A stretch of DNA of 6,387 nt from 2-01-FULL-50-23 sp964509695 (lineage in GTDB: Bacteria; Patescibacteriota; Microgenomatia; UBA1400; MFAQ01). The position numbers and the translations under genes were made by a program. The notes beneath the pieces were generated by a model that was not told the DNA's origin, ran no database searches, and saw nothing but the letters and a program-made list of their open reading frames with translations. The DNA is taken from the NCBI GenBank assembly GCA_964509695.1, contig CAZDXN010000032.1, positions 1 to 6,387 on the forward strand, given 5' to 3'. Below, piece by piece: positions 5,683-6,387 of the stretch (position 1 is the first letter of the stretch; the number at the start of each line of letters is the position of its first letter).

Positions 5683-6387
5683 CTAATGGGTCGTATGGGA
5701 CTTATATGACATATTGCTCAGTAGGGCAAGAGCCAGGACGATTATAAGTTGGTTTTGGGGCAGCGTCCACCAGTAATGATCAAGTGCCCCTGTAATGAGA
5801 ATAATTGTAGCTAGTGGATAGCCGTGCCGGCAGGCAGGCAGGTATTTAGTATTTAGAGTAATTTTGGATTTTAAAAAATAAAAACAAATTGCTATGATTG
5901 GCAGAATTCCAAGCTCTGCGATAACAAGAAGGAAAAGATTGTGGACGGGTTGGAGGCTTTGGTAGGAAAGTTGGTTTCCCGGAAGAAGGGTGGCAAGTGA
6001 AGGGATGAATTGGCGAAGACCAACGCCAAAGGGCCAATGATCTTTGATGATTTGGAGCGTTGGAAGAAATAGATAATGGCGGGAAGTAAAGGAAAGCTGG
6101 AGCCAGGCAGGAAGATTGACGATGGATGTAATTGCCGGAGTCAGGCTAAGAAAGGTGCCTAGGACAAGGCTTTGAAGAAAACTGAGTTGGAAGAAGGTAA
6201 TTAAAACGAGGGCGAGAATGGCGGCCTTGGAGAAAGTGAGAACGATAACGATTGAAATGAGGGCTTTGATGAATTTGGATTTGGTGAATAGAGGCAGAAG
6301 AATTAGGGAGACGAGGAGATAACCGGCAAGGGAGTTGGGGTGACTGAAGGTAGAGTAAGGACGAAGAAGGTTGCCGATCTTGGCGAT
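5683..6387 (-). CDS. O-antigen ligase/polymerase family membrane protein, C-terminal part (start outside window)
   Basis: Polytopic membrane enzyme of the WaaL/Wzy_C type, which joins or polymerises lipid-linked glycans on the outer face of the membrane. The frame is open from the window edge to TAG at 5683-5685, giving 234 residues. It has no ATG/GTG/TTG until Met226, so the start lies upstream. Numbering from the edge: PYSTFSHPNSLAGYL (10-24) is the family's GtfxHPNxLAgyl block; LTFSKAAILAL (50-60) matches TfSRsA; RHYLFLPTLQIIKDHWPFGVGLRQF (103-127) and PVHNLFLLVIAELGIL (147-162) form the Wzy_C loop, with H149 at the position of the WaaL catalytic His; GALDHYWWTLPQNQ (200-213) is the usual C-terminal block. 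Hydrophobic helices lie near 19-34, 39-66, 70-92, 151-172 and 191-223. CPR cells lack classical LPS, so the acceptor is unknown. rnhA starts 4 bp downstream. A GGCA/TATTTAG block codes for loop residues about 178-188. Confidence 0.85.
   Translation of the reverse strand: MAKIGNLLRPYSTFSHPNSLAGYLLVSLILLPLFTKSKFIKALISIVIVLTFSKAAILALVLITFFQLSFLQSLVLGTFLSLTPAITSIVNLPAWLQLSFTSRHYLFLPTLQIIKDHWPFGVGLRQFIPSLATLLPGNQLSYQSLQPVHNLFLLVIAELGILPIIAICFYFLKSKITLNTKYLPACRHGYPLATIILITGALDHYWWTLPQNQLIIVLALALLSNMSYKSHTTH
5825..5856. repeat. Palindrome plus GGCA and TATTTAG tandem repeats inside a coding region
   Basis: TGCCGGCA palindrome (5825-5832) runs into (GGCA)3GG (5829-5842) and then two perfect TATTTAG heptamers (5843-5856). 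The block keeps the ligase frame, encoding roughly LNTKYLPACRH in a polar loop between two membrane helices. The layout resembles a dispersed intergenic-type repeat that has entered a gene; that interpretation is inference. Confidence 0.5.

Noticed and set aside
5846..6037. 63-residue and similar short minus-strand frames in the 5.7-6.4 kb region
   Set aside because: Another frame of the same strand shows continuous O-antigen ligase motifs over the whole stretch.
1..6387. CRISPR array, tRNA or rRNA gene, insertion sequence
   Set aside because: No regularly spaced repeats, no cloverleaf-like segments and no transposase motifs found on either strand by eye.

Overview
The window reads as a scaffold from an uncultivated, reduced-genome bacterium, most likely Candidate Phyla Radiation and probably Microgenomates (OP11)-like. 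Pointers are a valyl-tRNA synthetase that ends right after its anticodon-binding domain, a DUF4012 membrane protein fused to an N-terminal epimerase-like domain, an O-antigen ligase-family membrane protein, very tight gene packing and almost no Shine-Dalgarno sequences. TGA is used as a stop (valS) and Trp is TGG, so there is no sign of the Gracilibacteria/SR1 TGA-to-Gly code. The lineage call is an inference from gene content; no rRNA is present.

Layout. Plus strand: the C-terminal half of valS (1-1284), then a one-base-overlapping small single-pass membrane protein (1284-1547). It converges on, and overlaps by 8 bp, the minus-strand gene rplY for ribosomal protein L25/Ctc (1540-2199). Upstream of rplY on the minus strand lies a large DUF4012 gene (2220-5032). 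A 211-bp AT-rich intergenic stretch (5033-5243) follows, then rnhA for RNase HI (5244-5678). Four bases upstream of rnhA is the 3' part of an O-antigen ligase-like gene (5683-6387). That gene runs off the window edge, and its frame contains no ATG/GTG/TTG until near its end, so start-codon-based ORF finding misses it.

Assembly artefact. A run of exactly 100 N (2279-2378) is flanked by two identical 55-bp copies (2224-2278 and 2379-2433). Collapsing the copies and deleting the Ns restores a clean reading frame: DUF4012 ends as an 885-residue protein with TAA at 2220-2222, 20 bp before rplY. The gap is therefore probably false, and the reading through the Ns to 2249 is spurious.

How the genes fit together. 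Translation functions (ValRS, L25) sit beside cell-envelope functions (DUF4012 protein, O-antigen ligase-like enzyme) and RNase HI. Minus-strand order of transcription is ligase-rnhA, then DUF4012-rplY. Both DUF4012 and rplY have -10-like hexamers 7-9 bases before their ATG, suggesting leaderless or nearly leaderless mRNAs.

The most interesting unexplained signals are a parS-like site (13/16) in the 5033-5243 gap flanked by two 8/9 DnaA-box-like motifs, a dispersed-repeat-like GGCA/TATTTAG block inside the ligase gene, and the degenerate SDR-like domain on the DUF4012 protein. I found no clear novel defence, CRISPR or mobile system.
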